A stretch of 16,222 nucleotides of DNA from Bacteroides sp. (GTDB taxonomy: Bacteria > Bacteroidota > Bacteroidia > Bacteroidales > Bacteroidaceae). The position numbers and the translations under genes were made by a program. How positions within the stretch are numbered: position 1 is the first letter of the stretch; each line of letters opens with the position of its first letter. Below, in pieces: positions 13,892 to 16,222 of the stretch. Below the pieces are notes generated by a model, which was not told the origin of the DNA, made no database searches, and saw only the letters and a program-made list of their open reading frames with translations. The stretch spans positions 1 to 16,222 of the forward strand of contig DYCT01000009.1 in assembly GCA_019417975.1 (NCBI GenBank), read 5' to 3'.

Positions 13892-16144
13892 CTACTTTAC
13901 AAGAACTTTTACGGTTTGCGCATACTGTGCTGATACAACCTTTACAATATAGGCACCCGGCACCAATGTGCAAGCTACTTGACCATCGACCTTTTCCATA
14001 CGGTTTACCAATGCACCGTTCACATCGTAAACAGCAACCTGTGCATTATCCAAGCCAGCCAAACAAATACCGTTTTCAACTGCAGAAACCTGTACTGTAA
14101 CTGCTTCGTTAGCATCAATTGTCACTTCCGGAACATGTTTCTCCAACTTGAAGTTATCAAACCAGTACGATACTGGGAAAGTAAGTTCTTTCCAGAGACC
14201 GGCAGCACCCAATCCTTCAATATTCGGACGAATAAAGAAACGTACCATCACGTTTTCTTCCAAAGTTATAATCTGCTTGTAAGTAGTCCATTCGGCAGTC
14301 AATGCAGGATTGTACAATCCTTTATCCATATTTCCTACGTCTTCGTAAGTCTCACCATTTTTACCGGTGATAGCTTGAAAAGCCGGAGCTGTAATATCGG
14401 AATACACATATGTATCTAAACGTACGGGAGCACCTTCTTGTGATGTCTTGGCATCGAAGCTGAATTCATATGTCCCAGCCGGTACTTCATACAAGTCCAT
14501 AGCCATATATTGGTCCATACGCGGATATTTGCTAGCAGCAGCAATTTCCATCTTCAAAGAGCGTTCACCTTCGGAAGATGTGGCATCGTCAATGTTCAAT
14601 GTCATTTTTCCCTCACGCTTATTTACAACAACCCACTGACCACTGCGCATACCCAAAGGAGCATCTTCTACGGTATTCATCACCGGAAGCAACAAGTTTG
14701 TTTCAAAACCTGGATTCTGAATAGTCTGATAAGTAGCTACCGGTTCAATAACTACATCATCAATCTCTACGGTAGAGTTAGCTGTCTCATTCCAGATAGC
14801 AAGATATACGTTCTTCAACAATTCTTCGTCTTCTACAGGAAGGATTTTATCGCTTGTACCCAAGCTCCAGATAGTTTCAGCCATCTTAGAAAGATCGAAT
14901 ACAGTTTCATACATCTGCCATTCGGTTGTAACGGCAAACTGCGGAGTAGTACCTGTTGATTTCGGATGTTCTTCTGGAACGAAACCATCAATCAGGGCAA
15001 AGCCTGTTCCTTTGAGATCATCTTTCTTCTTCAAAGACAAATTAAATTTCACTTTCGCACCACTATTTGAACGAGCATAGAAGCTCACACGATACGTCAT
15101 TGGTTCCATGATAACACCGACACGCTGCAATAAGTTATGCCCCCACCAAGAACTGATATTCTCACCATTGATAAGTGCAACTACCTTACCATGGCTATCG
15201 CCTGCATCAACTATTGCTGCACGCGAAGCAAATGGGTTAATACCCTCTTTGGCTTCATTGTAAAAATACCAATGACCGAAATCGCCTAAATATTTTGCTT
15301 TATCTACCGTTCTCCATACTTGAATAGTATCATTCTCTACATCAAAAGAACCATCTTTCAAGAAATCGCCTTCAGTTGTTACTTCTTGATAAGCAGGAAA
15401 CTCAGGGTCGGCAGGTACTTCTGGCTCTTCCGGTTGTTCGGGGTCTACCGGTGGTTCCGGATCTACACCGTCAGGTCTTGTATTCGGGTCAACCGGGATT
15501 AGTTGTATGTTGTCAATAAGATAGGTCAGATTCTTTGCATTTGTATTGAACACAATACGGCAAGAAGCCAAATCGGACTCTTGAACATCTGTAAACTTAT
15601 AATCAGTAACTTTTTCCGGAGAATTGACATTATTCACTTTCTTTGCAAAATTGAATTTCAATTCATAAGAAGCCCATTCAGCTGTCAACGCCTGATCATA
15701 ACGTGCACCGGAAGCCTTTGGTTGAGTTTCAGGATCAAAGCCCGACTTAGCTACATATTGTTCATCTGCTGTATAGATTAACGCAGCCAACTTATCACTA
15801 CCACTTACCAGCTTGGCATCAAATTTCAAAATATACTCTTCTGCTTTCAACGCATACGCAGGAATCTGCATCAGATAAGCTTTATACCATGAAACGCTGC
15901 TTGCACCGGTCAGTTTCACCACCTGTCCGTGTGTAGCATCATCTGTTACTAATTCTGCTTTAAAAGCATCCATACCTTTCTGAGCATAGACAGCCCAGTT
16001 TCCTACCTCAGCAGTTTTGTAACTTTCCACCCGGCCCAATGTCTTGTCTGTGGCTTCAAAATCGCTATTCTGGAGCCAATTGTACTGAGCAGAAGCCCCC
16101 ATTGACAACGCCAGAAGCGACACAAAAAGTAGATTCTTTTTCAT
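13892..16144 (-). CDS. Secreted protein with three CBM4/9-like modules and T9SS-like tail
   Basis: A 750-residue exported protein with signal peptide 1-19 (cleaved after GASA). Three similar jelly-roll modules are visible, each beginning with an N/D-x-x-F motif and ending with a W/I-D-(D/N) strand. Module 1 covers about 22-217 (LQNSDFE to LIDNIQLIPV), module 2 about 259-469 (FLKDGSFDVE to EIDDVVIEPV) and module 3 about 474-670 (IQNPGFET to WFDNFKLEKH). A Pro/Glu/Asp-rich linker (about 218-250) joins modules 1 and 2. This is the pattern of carbohydrate-binding CBM4/9-type domains. No enzyme domain is seen. The last 75 residues or so (VAVYDVNGALVNRM...GAYIVKVV...VKVLVK) closely fit a T9SS type A sorting domain. 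It may be a surface glycan-binding or cell-wall-attached protein; its ligand is unknown. The stop codon is TAG, which shows that TAG ends translation here. A hairpin separates it from the beta-helix gene, so it may be a separate unit of the same locus. Confidence 0.85.
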   Translation of the reverse strand: MKKNLLFVSLLALSMGASAQYNWLQNSDFEATDKTLGRVESYKTAEVGNWAVYAQKGMDAFKAELVTDDATHGQVVKLTGASSVSWYKAYLMQIPAYALKAEEYILKFDAKLVSGSDKLAALIYTADEQYVAKSGFDPETQPKASGARYDQALTAEWASYELKFNFAKKVNNVNSPEKVTDYKFTDVQESDLASCRIVFNTNAKNLTYLIDNIQLIPVDPNTRPDGVDPEPPVDPEQPEEPEVPADPEFPAYQEVTTEGDFLKDGSFDVENDTIQVWRTVDKAKYLGDFGHWYFYNEAKEGINPFASRAAIVDAGDSHGKVVALINGENISSWWGHNLLQRVGVIMEPMTYRVSFYARSNSGAKVKFNLSLKKKDDLKGTGFALIDGFVPEEHPKSTGTTPQFAVTTEWQMYETVFDLSKMAETIWSLGTSDKILPVEDEELLKNVYLAIWNETANSTVEIDDVVIEPVATYQTIQNPGFETNLLLPVMNTVEDAPLGMRSGQWVVVNKREGKMTLNIDDATSSEGERSLKMEIAAASKYPRMDQYMAMDLYEVPAGTYEFSFDAKTSQEGAPVRLDTYVYSDITAPAFQAITGKNGETYEDVGNMDKGLYNPALTAEWTTYKQIITLEENVMVRFFIRPNIEGLGAAGLWKELTFPVSYWFDNFKLEKHVPEVTIDANEAVTVQVSAVENGICLAGLDNAQVAVYDVNGALVNRMEKVDGQVACTLVPGAYIVKVVSAQYAQTVKVLVK

Positions 16145-16222
16145 GATAAATCTTATTTTTAAAGTTAATAAATTCTCGCATTCGTTCCTTTTTCACATTT
16201 CACAAAGGAGACGATGCAAAAT
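16145..16222 (-). other. Upstream region of the triple-CBM gene
   Basis: 78 bases of AT-rich leader. TAACTTTA on the minus strand is one mismatch from the TAnnTTTG box, but has no -33 partner at the right spacing. I see no confident promoter, ribosome site or hairpin before the window ends. Confidence 0.3.

Overview
The window comes from a Bacteroidales genome, a gut or oral Bacteroides/Phocaeicola/Prevotella-type bacterium. The evidence is a SusC/SusD pair, secreted proteins with T9SS-like C-terminal tails, a Bacteroidetes-type lipoprotein with an SbsA-like Ig domain, moderate-to-low GC, and TAnnTTTG-type promoter boxes. The species cannot be fixed from the sequence alone. All seven recognisable genes lie on the minus strand, so transcription runs from high to low coordinates; the plus-strand open frames are shadows.

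In transcription order, 16144-13892 encodes a secreted 750-residue protein with three CBM4/9-like jelly-roll modules and a sorting-type tail, followed by a perfect 13-bp terminator-like hairpin. 13720-11933 encodes a secreted right-handed beta-helix protein with the same kind of tail, followed by a 14-bp perfect hairpin. 11838-8773 is a SusC-type TonB-dependent transporter interrupted by one in-frame TAG at codon 850. 8757-7207 is its SusD-type surface lipoprotein partner, followed by a long hairpin with a U-rich end. 7087-3908 is a family 8 polysaccharide lyase of the chondroitinase ABC type with the His-Tyr-Arg-Glu catalytic set intact, closed by a terminator. 3703-2615 is an N-acetylhexosamine 1-kinase (NahK) relative, and 2607-1960 is a cytosolic CBM9/DOMON-like protein 7 bp downstream of it. 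After another terminator, 1788-1 is a large Ig-like lipoprotein gene that runs off the window.

The genes read as part of a glycosaminoglycan (chondroitin/dermatan sulfate or hyaluronan) utilisation locus. The CBM-like and beta-helix proteins may hold substrate outside the cell, SusCD would import oligosaccharides, and the lyase would cut them to unsaturated disaccharides. The kinase could then activate the GalNAc or GlcNAc released by enzymes not seen here. No sulfatase, GH88 unsaturated glucuronyl hydrolase or sensor/regulator gene is in the window. The lyase and SusCD assignments are strong; the link of the kinase pair to this locus is inference from adjacency and chemistry.

The points most worth checking are the single nonsense codon in an otherwise intact SusC, a 19-bp tandem repeat with LacI-type operator cores upstream of the kinase pair, a hairpin at nearly every gene boundary around susCD, a predicted leaderless promoter at the lipoprotein gene, and the unexplained pairing of a sugar kinase with a signal-less carbohydrate-binding-like protein.
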